Origin: JBAUHN01 sp049680295 | Lineage (GTDB): Bacteria > Pseudomonadota > Alphaproteobacteria > Rhodobacterales > Rhodobacteraceae | Length of the DNA stretch: 23,757 nt | Assembly: GCA_049680295.1 (NCBI GenBank) | Contig: JBAUHN010000402.1 | Location: forward strand, 1-23,757 | Direction: 5' to 3' | Shown here: positions 7,258-15,379 of the stretch, one piece after another | Position numbering within the stretch: the stretch's first letter is position 1 | How the letters are laid out: the number at the start of each line of letters is the position of its first letter | Made by a program: the position numbers and the translations under genes | Notes under the pieces: model-generated | Seen by the model: the letters and a program-made list of their open reading frames with translations, nothing else | What the model was told of the DNA's origin: nothing | Databases searched by the model: none

Positions 7258-7312
7258 GTTGCCGCCCCGGTGGAATCGTCTGCGCTCGACCGATCACCTC
7301 AATCGCACCGGG

Positions 7313-8851
7313 CTACGCATCACCGCGTAGTTTAAAACGCTGAATTTTGCCCGTCGCAGTTTTTGGCAAATCGTCGACGATTTCGATCCAACGCGGGTAC
7401 TTCCAATTGCCAATCTTTTCCTTGACGTAAGCTTTCAGCGTTTCGTCCAATCCCTTTGGCGCGTCCCCCTGGCAGACAATAAACGCTTTCGGCTTTTCCA
7501 ATCCGTGTGCGTCGCGCCCTGCGACAACGGCCGCCTCCAATACTGCGGGGTGGCTGGCAAGCGCCTGCTCAACTTCAAAAGGCGACACCCAAATGCCAGA
7601 AACTTTGAACATATCATCGGTGCGCCCACAGTAGACAAAGCGGCCATCGCCACGCTTTTCGTATTTGTCACCCGTGCGCGTCCACACTCCTTCGAATGTT
7701 GCGCGGCTTTTGCTGCGCTGGTTCCAATAGCCCTGGGCCGCAGATGCCCCGTTCACCAGCAATTCGCCAATTTCGCCGGTCCCGACCTCGGCCCCTTCTT
7801 CGTCGAGCAAACGCAAGTCATAGCCCGGAACAGCAAGGCCGGACGTGCCATAAACAACATCGCCGGGACGGTTGGACAAAAAGATATGCAGCATTTCGGT
7901 TGATCCGACACCATCCAGAATTTCGACATTCGTATGAGCCTGCCATCTGGTGCCGACGTCTTCGGGCAATGCCTCGCCCGCAGAGATACAGACCCGCAGC
8001 GGTGCGTCGGGCGCGCCCGTGCTGTCCATTTCCGCAACCATCGCCGCATATAGCGTCGGCACGCCGCAAAAAATACTGGGCTGATGCGTGTTCATCGCGC
8101 CTATCATGTCAGTTGGCGTTGGCCTGCCCGAAAACAGGATCGTGGTCGCCCCAACAGCCATGGGGAACGTCATCGCATTGCCCAACCCATAGGCAAAGAA
8201 CAGTTTGGCCGCGGACAGAACCCTGTCGCTTTCCTTGATCCCAAGCACCCGCGCGCCATAGCTATCCGATGTCGCCTTGAGGCTGGAATGTACGTGGTGC
8301 ACACCCTTTGGCTGCCCGGTGGAGCCGGACGAATAAAGCCAGAACGCAACTGCATCAGCCGGGGCGGCCTGGGTCGTTTGGGGTTGCGCGCTTTGCATAA
8401 ACGCGTCGAATGTTTTCGCGCCAGCCACAGCCTCATCCGCGATAATGACCACTTGGCGCAGATAGGGATTGTCCTGGATCACCGGCGCGACCACGTCCCA
8501 TAATGGCTGTGACACAAACAGGATCGACGCGCGGCAATCGCGCAGGATGACATCATAGACATCAGCCGTCAGCAACGTGTTGAGCGGTACCGGCAGGACA
8601 CCGCATTTCAACGCGCCCCAGAAAATTTGCGGGAATTCGATCCGGTCAAGAATCAGCATCGCCGCCCGCTCTTCAGCCCGAATATCCGCTGCAACAAAGG
8701 CGCCCGCGACAAGGTCAGACCTTTCGGCCAATTGCGCATAACTCAGCGTGCGGCCGGTCCCTGCCTCGACATATGCCAGTTTTTCGCCCCGCCCTTCGGC
8801 TAGGTGGCGATCAACAAAATAGCTGGCGGCGTTGGTTGCAATGCTGGTCAT
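7313..8851 (-). CDS. Benzoate-CoA ligase family protein (AMP-forming aromatic acid-CoA ligase)
   Basis: A 512-residue ANL-superfamily enzyme. It shows the AMP-binding loop YSSGSTGQPKG (near residue 170), the benzoate-CoA-ligase segment KLFFAYGLGNAMTFP, FCGVPTLYAAM, the adenylate motif GVGSTEM, the hinge region TGDKYEKRGDGRFVYCGRTD in part, and the C-terminal catalytic lysine motif KTATGKIQRFKLR. The family (BadA, BclA, HbaA) activates benzoate or a hydroxybenzoate to its CoA ester with ATP. ATG 8851 is chosen over a TTG at 8869 because a G-rich Shine-Dalgarno lies just before it. It is the last gene of a minus-strand run after dctP-dctQ-dctM, 100 bp from dctM, suggesting that the transporter imports its substrate. 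No ring-degradation genes are in view. The exact substrate is unresolved. Confidence 0.88.
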   Translation of the reverse strand: MTSIATNAASYFVDRHLAEGRGEKLAYVEAGTGRTLSYAQLAERSDLVAGAFVAADIRAEERAAMLILDRIEFPQIFWGALKCGVLPVPLNTLLTADVYDVILRDCRASILFVSQPLWDVVAPVIQDNPYLRQVVIIADEAVAGAKTFDAFMQSAQPQTTQAAPADAVAFWLYSSGSTGQPKGVHHVHSSLKATSDSYGARVLGIKESDRVLSAAKLFFAYGLGNAMTFPMAVGATTILFSGRPTPTDMIGAMNTHQPSIFCGVPTLYAAMVAEMDSTGAPDAPLRVCISAGEALPEDVGTRWQAHTNVEILDGVGSTEMLHIFLSNRPGDVVYGTSGLAVPGYDLRLLDEEGAEVGTGEIGELLVNGASAAQGYWNQRSKSRATFEGVWTRTGDKYEKRGDGRFVYCGRTDDMFKVSGIWVSPFEVEQALASHPAVLEAAVVAGRDAHGLEKPKAFIVCQGDAPKGLDETLKAYVKEKIGNWKYPRWIEIVDDLPKTATGKIQRFKLRGDA

Positions 8852-8951
8852 CTGTCCCCCCCGGATCAATACTAAACCCTGCCCCGATACTGCGGTGTAC
8901 AGCGCAGCCGCGCAAGCGGCAGTCGCGCACGACGCAGAGGGTTAACTGGCG

Positions 8952-10271
8952 CTATCCCGGCAACAAAAACAACGTGATCGCCGGGAACATGACCAAAATG
9001 ACGACGCGCACAATGTCAGAACCCACAAAAAACATCACCGCCTTATATGTCTCAGTGATCGGGGTTTCGCGGTCCATTGCATTGATGATGAACAGGTTCA
9101 TGCCCACCGGAGGTGTGATCAAGCCAACCTCGACCACGATCAGGACCAGAATGCCAAACCAGATCGCCACATGTTCGGGCGTGAGGCCAAAATCCATCGC
9201 AGAAATCACCGGAAAGAAGATCGGCACCGTCAGCAGGATCATCGACAGGCTGTCCATCAGGCACCCGAACACCAGATAGAACACCAATATGATCGACAGC
9301 ACAAACCACGGGCTAAAGCCCTGTGTCAGCACCCAATCTGCCATAAACTGCGGCACCCCCGACAGCGCCAGAAAGCTGTTGTAGAACCCGGCACCCAAAA
9401 CAATGAAAAAGATCATCGCCGTTGTCTTGGCTGTGCCCAGCAGGCTTTCGCGGATACCTGACCAGTTCAAGCTACCCGACAGCAGCGCCGCAATGCCGGT
9501 GCCAGCAGCACCAATGGCCGATCCTTCGGTCGGGGTGAACCATCCCAGATAAATACCGCCCACAACCACACCAAAGATCAATAGCACCGGCCATGTCGCA
9601 CCCAAAGCGACCCAGCGTTCCGCCATCGGAACAGGTGCGCGCGTGCCCGCGGATTTTGGGTATAGCCGGACATAGATCGAGATCGTGATCATATAGCCAA
9701 TGGCAGCCAGAATGCCCGGAATGAAGGCTGCAAGGAACAGTTTCGCGATATTTTGCTCGGTGATGATCGCGTAGATCACCAAAATAACCGACGGCGGGAT
9801 CAAAATGCCCAGGGTGCCACCGGCAGCCAGTGTCGCCGTCGAAAAACCGCCCGAATAGCCAAAGCGCCGCAACTCGGGCAGTGCAACTTTCGACATCGTC
9901 GCCGCCGTCGCCAGTGACGATCCGCATATCGCGCCAAACCCGGCGCAGGCCCCTACTGCAGCCATCGCAACCCCGCCCCTGCGGTGGCCCAGAAAGCTTT
10001 CGGCGGCTTTGAACAGCGCCGATGACATGCCCGAAAGTGTCGCAAATTGCCCCATCAGCAGGAACATCGGAATGATCGACAGAGAATAGCTGGAAAAGGT
10101 TGTGTAGGTTTCCGATTTTAGCTTGGCCAGCAGCACATTGGGGTTGCCACCCATCGCAAAATACCAGCCGCCAAAGCCGCACAGCAGCATGGCCAACCCA
10201 ATCGGCGCGCGCAACAGCACCATAATCAGAAGGATCGGAAATGACCAAAAGCCGAGTTCTAGATTGCTCAC
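8952..10271 (-). CDS. dctM: TRAP transporter large permease DctM
   Basis: A 439-residue, very hydrophobic protein with about 12 predicted membrane segments. It carries the DctM-type segments GACAGFGAICGSSLATAATM, TLGILIPPSV, and near the end VGLITPPVGMNLF. TRAP large subunits carry the substrate in sodium symport. The start is a GTG at 10271 (protein MSNLELGFW), with AAGGA about 10 nt upstream and the dctQ stop 12 bp away, so the two are transcribed together. The substrate is not readable from the permease; the neighbouring CoA ligase suggests an aromatic or other carboxylate. Confidence 0.94.
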   Translation of the reverse strand: MSNLELGFWSFPILLIMVLLRAPIGLAMLLCGFGGWYFAMGGNPNVLLAKLKSETYTTFSSYSLSIIPMFLLMGQFATLSGMSSALFKAAESFLGHRRGGVAMAAVGACAGFGAICGSSLATAATMSKVALPELRRFGYSGGFSTATLAAGGTLGILIPPSVILVIYAIITEQNIAKLFLAAFIPGILAAIGYMITISIYVRLYPKSAGTRAPVPMAERWVALGATWPVLLIFGVVVGGIYLGWFTPTEGSAIGAAGTGIAALLSGSLNWSGIRESLLGTAKTTAMIFFIVLGAGFYNSFLALSGVPQFMADWVLTQGFSPWFVLSIILVFYLVFGCLMDSLSMILLTVPIFFPVISAMDFGLTPEHVAIWFGILVLIVVEVGLITPPVGMNLFIINAMDRETPITETYKAVMFFVGSDIVRVVILVMFPAITLFLLPG

Positions 10272-10283
10272 ACGCTCAGGTCC

Positions 10284-10853
10284 TTATGACGCAAAAAGGC
10301 GTTTTTGTCCGGTGACGCTTTCGCCGACGCGCATCACCGCGCAATAGACCGCCACAATGCAGGTCACCACCGACGCGGCAAAGCTGGCTGCATAAGCCCA
10401 CCACACCGGGAATTGCAGAAACAATGTCGTCTCACCATTGCCGATATATCTTTGCATACCTTCGAACAGCCGCCAACTGATCAAAATCAGCGCAGCCGCC
10501 AGCACGACCTCCCAGAATGCAGCGATAGCCCGGTTGGCGCGCGCTGACAAAAACGAGGTGAACACATCCACGGTGGCGTGCGCGCCAGCCAGTTGGCAAA
10601 TCGGAAAAAATGAGAATATCGCGAAAGCGACGCCTGCCTCCAGCAATTCGTAGTTGCCGTTTATTTCGCCAACACCAAGATCGAGAATCTTTTGCGCAAT
10701 GCCGCCCAAAAGGGATTCTGCCGTGTCCGAATGCATCATTTTGTTCAGCGTGCGACCAATAATCGAAAGTGTGGTCAGCAGTATTATCAAAAGCAGGATC
10801 AGACCGCCGATTAACGCTGTTATACGTGCCAGCCAGTTCATCAGGCGATGCAT
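10284..10853 (-). CDS. dctQ: TRAP transporter small permease DctQ
   Basis: A 189-residue membrane protein with four probable transmembrane segments (around residues 10-32, 65-85, 105-127 and 145-170). This is the DctQ layout, although with a longer first loop that contains about 30 polar residues. The segment GAHATVDVFTSFLS resembles the common DctQ motif around a membrane-edge HxxVD. It pairs with DctM and the binding protein DctP. ATG 10853 has GGAG six bases upstream. It lies 77 bp after dctP, a gap that holds a hairpin which may reduce read-through into the permeases. Confidence 0.9.
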   Translation of the reverse strand: MHRLMNWLARITALIGGLILLLIILLTTLSIIGRTLNKMMHSDTAESLLGGIAQKILDLGVGEINGNYELLEAGVAFAIFSFFPICQLAGAHATVDVFTSFLSARANRAIAAFWEVVLAAALILISWRLFEGMQRYIGNGETTLFLQFPVWWAYAASFAASVVTCIVAVYCAVMRVGESVTGQKRLFAS

Positions 10854-10883
10854 GACATACTCCGATTGTGTCGAGGGGGGGTA

Positions 10884-10917
10884 AACCTGCGGCTTCCGAA
10901 ACTGGCAACCGCAGGTT
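10884..10917 (-). terminator. Hairpin between dctP and dctQ (partial terminator or RNA-stability element)
   Basis: AACCTGCGG (10884-10892) and CCGCAGGTT (10909-10917) form a perfect 9-bp stem with a 16-nt loop. On the minus strand it is followed by only TTTA, so it is not a full intrinsic terminator. Stem-loops between the binding-protein gene and the permease genes commonly protect the upstream mRNA, giving more binding protein than permease. That role is inferred from position. Confidence 0.7.
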
Positions 10918-10930
10918 CATAGCACCGGAA

Positions 10931-11971
10931 TTAGTCGGTGTATTTTTCGATCAGCATACGGGCTTCGTCGATCAGTGCCTGACCGTCGATGCCTTTGGCG
11001 TCCATCTCGGCAACCCATTCCGCATAAATCGGTTCTGACACAGCTTTCCATTCGGCTGTTTCTTCTTCGGTGAGCGTCACAATGTTGTTGCCGCGATCTG
11101 CAGCGAGTTTGCGTGCAGGGATATCTGAATCTTCCTGCGTACCACCCGCAAAGACAGAAAACTCAAGGCCCGAGTTATCATCAACAACTTTCTTAAGATC
11201 ATCAGGCAGGGCGTCATAACGGTCTTTGTTCATCGCCAGAACGAAGGTCAGAACATAAAGCGCGTTGCCCGAAAACTCAGTGTGGTTGCTGACCAGTTCC
11301 GGCACTTTCAACGCGGCGGTCACTTCCCATGGGATTGTGGTGCCGTCGATGACCCCTTTGGACAATCCTTCTGGTACAGCTGGCACCGGCATGCCGACCG
11401 GCGTGGCGCCCACTTTTTCCAGCAAGGCATTTGCCAATCGCGATCCGCCGCGAATTTTCAGACCTTCCATATCAGATGGTTTGCGCACCTCTTTGTTGGC
11501 GTGGATCAGGCCCGGCCCGTGGACCCAAGTTCCAAGAATGTGAACATCCTTAAACTCGCTGTCTTTCATGTGTTTTTCAAACATTTCCCAATAGGCACGG
11601 CTGGCCGCGCGGGCGTTCGTCATCATAAAGGGCAATTCGAACACTTCGGTCGATGGGTAACGCCCGGGCGTGTAGCCCACGACAGTCCAGACAATGTCTG
11701 CCACGCCATCAATCGCCTGATCCATCAATTCAGGTGGACGGCCCCCCAGCTGCATCGACGGATACCGCTCAATCTTGATGCGACCTTCGCTGGCCGCTTC
11801 GATCTTGTCGGCCCAAACGTCCAGCACCAGCTTTGGCACGTTGGCCTGCGCAGGCAGGAACTGGTGCAGACGCAAAGTGACCTCCTGGGCGGCAGCTGGC
11901 GACACACCAAAGCCCATCGCAAGTGCCGCCGCACCCGCCATATTCAAAAATATCTTGCGTGATATGATCAT
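10931..11971 (-). CDS. dctP: TRAP transporter periplasmic substrate-binding protein DctP
   Basis: A 346-residue binding protein. It has a Sec signal peptide (MIISRKIFLNMAGAAALAMG...) with likely cleavage after SPAAA (residue 28, before QEVTLRL). The family-typical central region contains GLKIRGG, followed by GATPVGMPVPAVPEGLSKGVIDG; its R-x-G around the ligand pocket fits the conserved carboxylate-binding arginine of DctP proteins. ATG 11971 is preferred to 12004 because it gives a clean signal peptide and has AGGGAGA upstream. It is the first gene of the minus-strand operon dctP-dctQ-dctM-CoA ligase. A perfect dyad lies 28 bp upstream of the ATG. Confidence 0.93.
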   Translation of the reverse strand: MIISRKIFLNMAGAAALAMGFGVSPAAAQEVTLRLHQFLPAQANVPKLVLDVWADKIEAASEGRIKIERYPSMQLGGRPPELMDQAIDGVADIVWTVVGYTPGRYPSTEVFELPFMMTNARAASRAYWEMFEKHMKDSEFKDVHILGTWVHGPGLIHANKEVRKPSDMEGLKIRGGSRLANALLEKVGATPVGMPVPAVPEGLSKGVIDGTTIPWEVTAALKVPELVSNHTEFSGNALYVLTFVLAMNKDRYDALPDDLKKVVDDNSGLEFSVFAGGTQEDSDIPARKLAADRGNNIVTLTEEETAEWKAVSEPIYAEWVAEMDAKGIDGQALIDEARMLIEKYTD

Positions 11972-11998
11972 GTGTTTTCTCCCTGATGACCCGCCGAT

Positions 11999-12013
11999 CT
12001 GCACAACGTGCAG
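11999..12013. promoter_or_regulatory. Candidate operator dyad upstream of dctP
   Basis: CTGCAC-AAC-GTGCAG is a perfect 6+6 inverted repeat with a 3-bp centre, 28-42 bp before the dctP start codon. Its size suits a dimeric repressor site (GntR- or LacI-like), and its position suits control of the TRAP/CoA-ligase operon. No regulator gene is adjacent in the window, so the assignment is inference. Confidence 0.4.
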
Positions 12014-12208
12014 ACTAAGACTTGTTCGTTCATGTTAAATTGCTAGTTCAGATACACCCCCTTGTCACCCACGTTTGTAACTATCGGTTGGTCATTTCCG
12101 ACGGGATCCGAACGGTCAGCAATGGTTCAATTGCCGCCACAACCAACCGACCCACGACACAAGATGCAAACGCCGCTTGAAAACGACCCCACTCATAAAA
12201 GGGAAAGA

Positions 12209-12285
<77 letters not shown>

Positions 12286-12339
12286 ATCGGCGATCCGACT
12301 ATGCCAGAGGGCTGGTGGCGTCAAGGGACAAAAGTTGCC

Positions 12340-13374
12340 TCAGGCGCCTCGGACCGTATCAATCATCAATTGCACGTTTTCGGGATCCGCATCGGGCGTG
12401 ATCCCGTGGCCCAGATTAAAGATATGCGGACCATCCGAAAAAGCGCGTTTAATCGCGCGGGTTTCATCCACCAAATCCTGTCCGCCCGTCACCATATGTC
12501 GGGACGCCAGATTGCCCTGCACGCAGCCGTCGGTCTGCACATTCGCAGCCGCCCAGTCAGGGCTGACAGAATTGTCCAGCGCCACGCAATCCACCCCGGT
12601 TGCCTTGGCAAAACCGATGTATTTCTCCCCCGCCTCACGCGGGAAACCGATCACCGGTATCTGCGGGTGCCGCTCTTTCAGAGCCGTCGTGATCTGTCTT
12701 GCAGGCAGCAACGCGTATTTTTCAAAGTCATCGCCTTTCAGCGATCCGGCCCAGCTGTCAAATAGTTTGACAACTTCGGCACCTGCCTCGATCTGCGCAG
12801 AAAGATATTCGACGGTGCCTGCTGTAATCCGCGCCAGAAGCGCTTCAAACAGGGCTGTATTTTCTTGTCTCAGCGCATGGGCTGGCCCCTGATCGGGCGT
12901 GCCACGACCCGCGATCATATAGGTGGCAACGGTCCAGGGCGCGCCGGCGAAGCCGATCAATGTTGTCTCGGCGGGCAAGGCGCGCGTCAATATGCGCACT
13001 GTCTCGTAAATCGGGTTCAGCGTTTCGTGAATGTCGCTGACCGGGCCCAATTTATCGAAATCGGCTTGGGTAGTGACAGTGCTCAGCCGCGGGCCTTCGC
13101 CTGTTACAAACCAAAGATCCGCGCCCAGCGCCTGTGGCAACAACAAAATATCCGCAAACAGAATGGCGGCGTCAAACCCGTAGCGCCGGATCGGCTGCAA
13201 CGTCACTTCGGCGGCCAGGTCGGGATTATAGCACAGCGACAAAAAGTCGCCTGCCTTGGCCCGTGTCGCACGGTATTCCGGCAGATAGCGCCCGGCCTGT
13301 CGCATCATCCAGATGGGTGGCGTTTCCAGGGTCTCGCCAGCCAATGCGCGCAAAATGGTTTTTGTCGAAGCCAT
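12340..13374 (-). CDS. hemE: Uroporphyrinogen III decarboxylase
   Basis: A 344-residue cytosolic enzyme that decarboxylates the four acetate side chains of uroporphyrinogen III to give coproporphyrinogen III. Both family signatures are present: PPIWMMRQAGRYLPEYR near the N-terminus (with the substrate-binding arginines) and GFAGAPWTVATYM in the middle. The ATG at 13374 (MASTKTILRALAGE) is chosen because it gives the normal length; the frame remains open for about 138 more codons, but that part is antisense to hemC. GAGGAAG lies just upstream. The gene is divergent from hemC across 100 bp that contain a TTGACA hexamer and a palindrome. Confidence 0.96.
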   Translation of the reverse strand: MASTKTILRALAGETLETPPIWMMRQAGRYLPEYRATRAKAGDFLSLCYNPDLAAEVTLQPIRRYGFDAAILFADILLLPQALGADLWFVTGEGPRLSTVTTQADFDKLGPVSDIHETLNPIYETVRILTRALPAETTLIGFAGAPWTVATYMIAGRGTPDQGPAHALRQENTALFEALLARITAGTVEYLSAQIEAGAEVVKLFDSWAGSLKGDDFEKYALLPARQITTALKERHPQIPVIGFPREAGEKYIGFAKATGVDCVALDNSVSPDWAAANVQTDGCVQGNLASRHMVTGGQDLVDETRAIKRAFSDGPHIFNLGHGITPDADPENVQLMIDTVRGA

Positions 13375-13474
13375 GATCTTCCTCACTTTGGTTGCAGTTA
13401 GGTCTCTGGCTGCGCGCAGCTTGTCAAGGCGAACCAGCTTGTCAGGCCAATTTGACGCGCATAAGAAGAGCATC
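13375..13474. promoter_or_regulatory. hemE-hemC divergent promoter region
   Basis: On the minus strand a consensus -35 TTGACA (13427 down to 13422) points toward hemE. One base later comes a perfect 12-bp palindrome GCTGCGCGCAGC (13409-13420), which falls in the -35/-10 spacer. A direct repeat CAGCTTGTCA occurs twice with an 18-bp period (13417-13426 and 13435-13444). This layout would suit a regulator shared by both haem genes. The -10 elements are not clear. Confidence 0.5.
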
Positions 13475-14419
13475 ATGACATTGACCTTTCCCTCACCGAC
13501 ATCGCCATTGAAAATCGGCACCCGTGGATCACCTTTGGCTTTGGCACAGGCGGTCGAGACCCGCAGCCGTCTGGCCGCTGCCTTTGATCTGCCGCACGAT
13601 GCGTTTGAGATCATCGTCATTGCAGTGACAGGCGACAAAATACAGGATCGCGCCCTAAAGGATATTGGCGGCAAGGGTCTGTTCACCCGCGAAATAGAAG
13701 ACGAGCTGCTGGCAGGCAAAATTGATATCGCCGTGCATTCAATGAAAGACATGCCAACCCTGCAGCCAGGTGGTCTATTGCTGGACACCTACCTGCCCCG
13801 CGAAGACGTGCGCGATGCATTTGTGTCGCCCACCTTGGCGTCAATCACTGAATTGGCCAAAGGAGCGGTGGTCGGGACATCCAGCTTGCGGCGCAAAGCT
13901 CAGCTACTTTACAGGCGTCCCGATTTACAGGTCGTAGAATTTCGCGGCAACGTGCAGACCCGGCTGAAAAAACTGGCAGGCGGCGTTGCGGAATGCACAT
14001 TCCTCGCGGCAGCGGGATTGAATCGCCTTGAAATACCCGACGTGCCCGCCACGCCCATTGATCCTGCCGACATGCTGCCCGCCGTAGCCCAAGGCGCAAT
14101 CGGGGTCGAACGGCGTGCGGATGATCGCAACACCGCTGAGATGCTGGCGGCAATTCACGACAAAGACACCGGCGCACGGCTTATCGCCGAGCGCGCGTTT
14201 CTGTTGCACCTGGACGGGTCCTGCCAGACGCCGATTGCAGGTCTAGCCGAACTGGATGGCGATACGTTGAATTTGCGCGGAGAAGTGTTACGCCCCGACG
14301 GATCAGAGGCCATTGCAGGCAAGCGGTCCGGCCCTGTCAGCGACGGGTCACGGATGGGCACGGAACTGGCCCAGGAACTATTGGAACGCGCCGGATCAGG
14401 CTTTTTCGACTGGCATTAA
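13475..14419 (+). CDS. hemC: Porphobilinogen deaminase (hydroxymethylbilane synthase)
   Basis: A 314-residue cytosolic enzyme that polymerises four porphobilinogens to hydroxymethylbilane. It has the N-terminal KIGTRGSPLALAQA, the catalytic-aspartate region DIAVHSMKDMPT, the arginine-rich VGTSSLRRKAQL and EFRGNVQTRL, and the dipyrromethane cofactor cysteine in DGSCQTPIAG (Cys250). ATG 13475 with AAGAAGAG upstream gives the normal length; the frame is open upstream but runs into hemE antisense. It is divergent from hemE and convergent with hemF, whose stop is 11 bp away. Confidence 0.96.
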   Translation: MTLTFPSPTSPLKIGTRGSPLALAQAVETRSRLAAAFDLPHDAFEIIVIAVTGDKIQDRALKDIGGKGLFTREIEDELLAGKIDIAVHSMKDMPTLQPGGLLLDTYLPREDVRDAFVSPTLASITELAKGAVVGTSSLRRKAQLLYRRPDLQVVEFRGNVQTRLKKLAGGVAECTFLAAAGLNRLEIPDVPATPIDPADMLPAVAQGAIGVERRADDRNTAEMLAAIHDKDTGARLIAERAFLLHLDGSCQTPIAGLAELDGDTLNLRGEVLRPDGSEAIAGKRSGPVSDGSRMGTELAQELLERAGSGFFDWH

Positions 14420-14430
14420 TGCAAAACGCT

Positions 14431-15324
14431 TCAGACCCATTTCGCCATGGGTGGCAAGCTCATCAAAACCGCATTGGCATCATGCCCGGTTTCCAGACCG
14501 AATTTCGTTCCGCGATCATAGACCAGATTATATTCCGCATAGAGCCCGCGATGCACCAATTGCGCATCCTTGTCCGCCTCTGACCAATCCTGGGGCCGGC
14601 GCTTTTCGACGAGCGGTACAAATGCCGGTAGAAAGGCGCGACCCAGATCCTGTGTCAGCGCAAAATCAGCCTCCCAATCGCCAGTGCAATGGTCATCCAT
14701 GAAAACACCGCCAACTCCGCGTGCGCGATTGCGATGCGGGATGTAGAAATATTCATCCGCCCAATCTTTGAGACGCGGATAAATGTCGTCCCCATGCGGA
14801 TTAAGATGCTGTTTCTGGACCTCGTGAAAATGCGCGGTGTCATCTGCATATTCGATACAAGGGTTCAGGTCCGACCCGCCACCAAACCACCATGCATGCG
14901 GCGTCCAGAACATCCGCGTGTTCATATGAACCGCAGGCACATGCGGGTTTTGCATATGCGCCACCAGCGAAATGCCGGACGCCCAGAACCGCGGGTCATC
15001 CGCCATACCGGGGATGCCCTTGCGGGATGCCATCGCCATCTGCGCCCGTTCGCCCAATGTGCCGTAAACTGTAGAAATGTTGACGCCCACTTTTTCAAAC
15101 ACACGGCCGCCGCGCATCACGCTCATCAATCCACCGCCCGCATCTGATCCATCATCGCTGCTGCGTTTGGTTTCCGATACGTCGAATGTTCCGGCTGCAT
15201 CCTGCGATTTGGGGCCGGTGTCATGCCCGGATTCCAACGTTTCGAATGCGGCGACAATCTGGTTGCGTAAATCGCGGAACCATGCGGCGGCGCGGTTTTT
15301 TTCGGCTTCAAAGTCTGGGGACAT
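14431..15324 (-). CDS. hemF: Oxygen-dependent coproporphyrinogen III oxidase
   Basis: A 297-residue enzyme that uses O2 to oxidatively decarboxylate coproporphyrinogen III to protoporphyrinogen IX. Hallmarks are GGRVFEKVGVNIS, the HMNTRMFW segment with conserved histidine, WWFGGGSDLNPC, and YFYIPHRNRARGVGGVFMDD. The C-terminus YNLVYDRGTKFGL... is also typical. AAGG lies about 8 nt before the ATG. Because the enzyme needs oxygen, such bacteria usually also carry HemN for low oxygen; none is visible here. It converges on hemC, so transcripts overlap or end within an 11-bp gap. Confidence 0.96.
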   Translation of the reverse strand: MSPDFEAEKNRAAAWFRDLRNQIVAAFETLESGHDTGPKSQDAAGTFDVSETKRSSDDGSDAGGGLMSVMRGGRVFEKVGVNISTVYGTLGERAQMAMASRKGIPGMADDPRFWASGISLVAHMQNPHVPAVHMNTRMFWTPHAWWFGGGSDLNPCIEYADDTAHFHEVQKQHLNPHGDDIYPRLKDWADEYFYIPHRNRARGVGGVFMDDHCTGDWEADFALTQDLGRAFLPAFVPLVEKRRPQDWSEADKDAQLVHRGLYAEYNLVYDRGTKFGLETGHDANAVLMSLPPMAKWV

Positions 15325-15379
15325 TCTGTGACCTTCGTTAATTTAGTTGTGGGTTTCCCGGGTTGCTGAGGCGCAAAAG

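Noticed and set aside
9472..10248. Minus-strand ORF of 258 codons within dctM
   Set aside because: It is an out-of-frame shadow of dctM with no hydrophobic pattern or motif; dctM is clear in its own frame.
12085..12149. Inverted repeat CGGTTGGT (12085-12092) and ACCAACCG (12142-12149)
   Set aside because: The arms are 8 bp but 49 bp apart, with no nearby promoter logic; chance is a fair explanation.
13375..13788. Upstream extension of the hemE frame by about 138 codons
   Set aside because: It is antisense to the hemC start and to the intergenic promoter. HemE has its normal N-terminus and length from the ATG at 13374.
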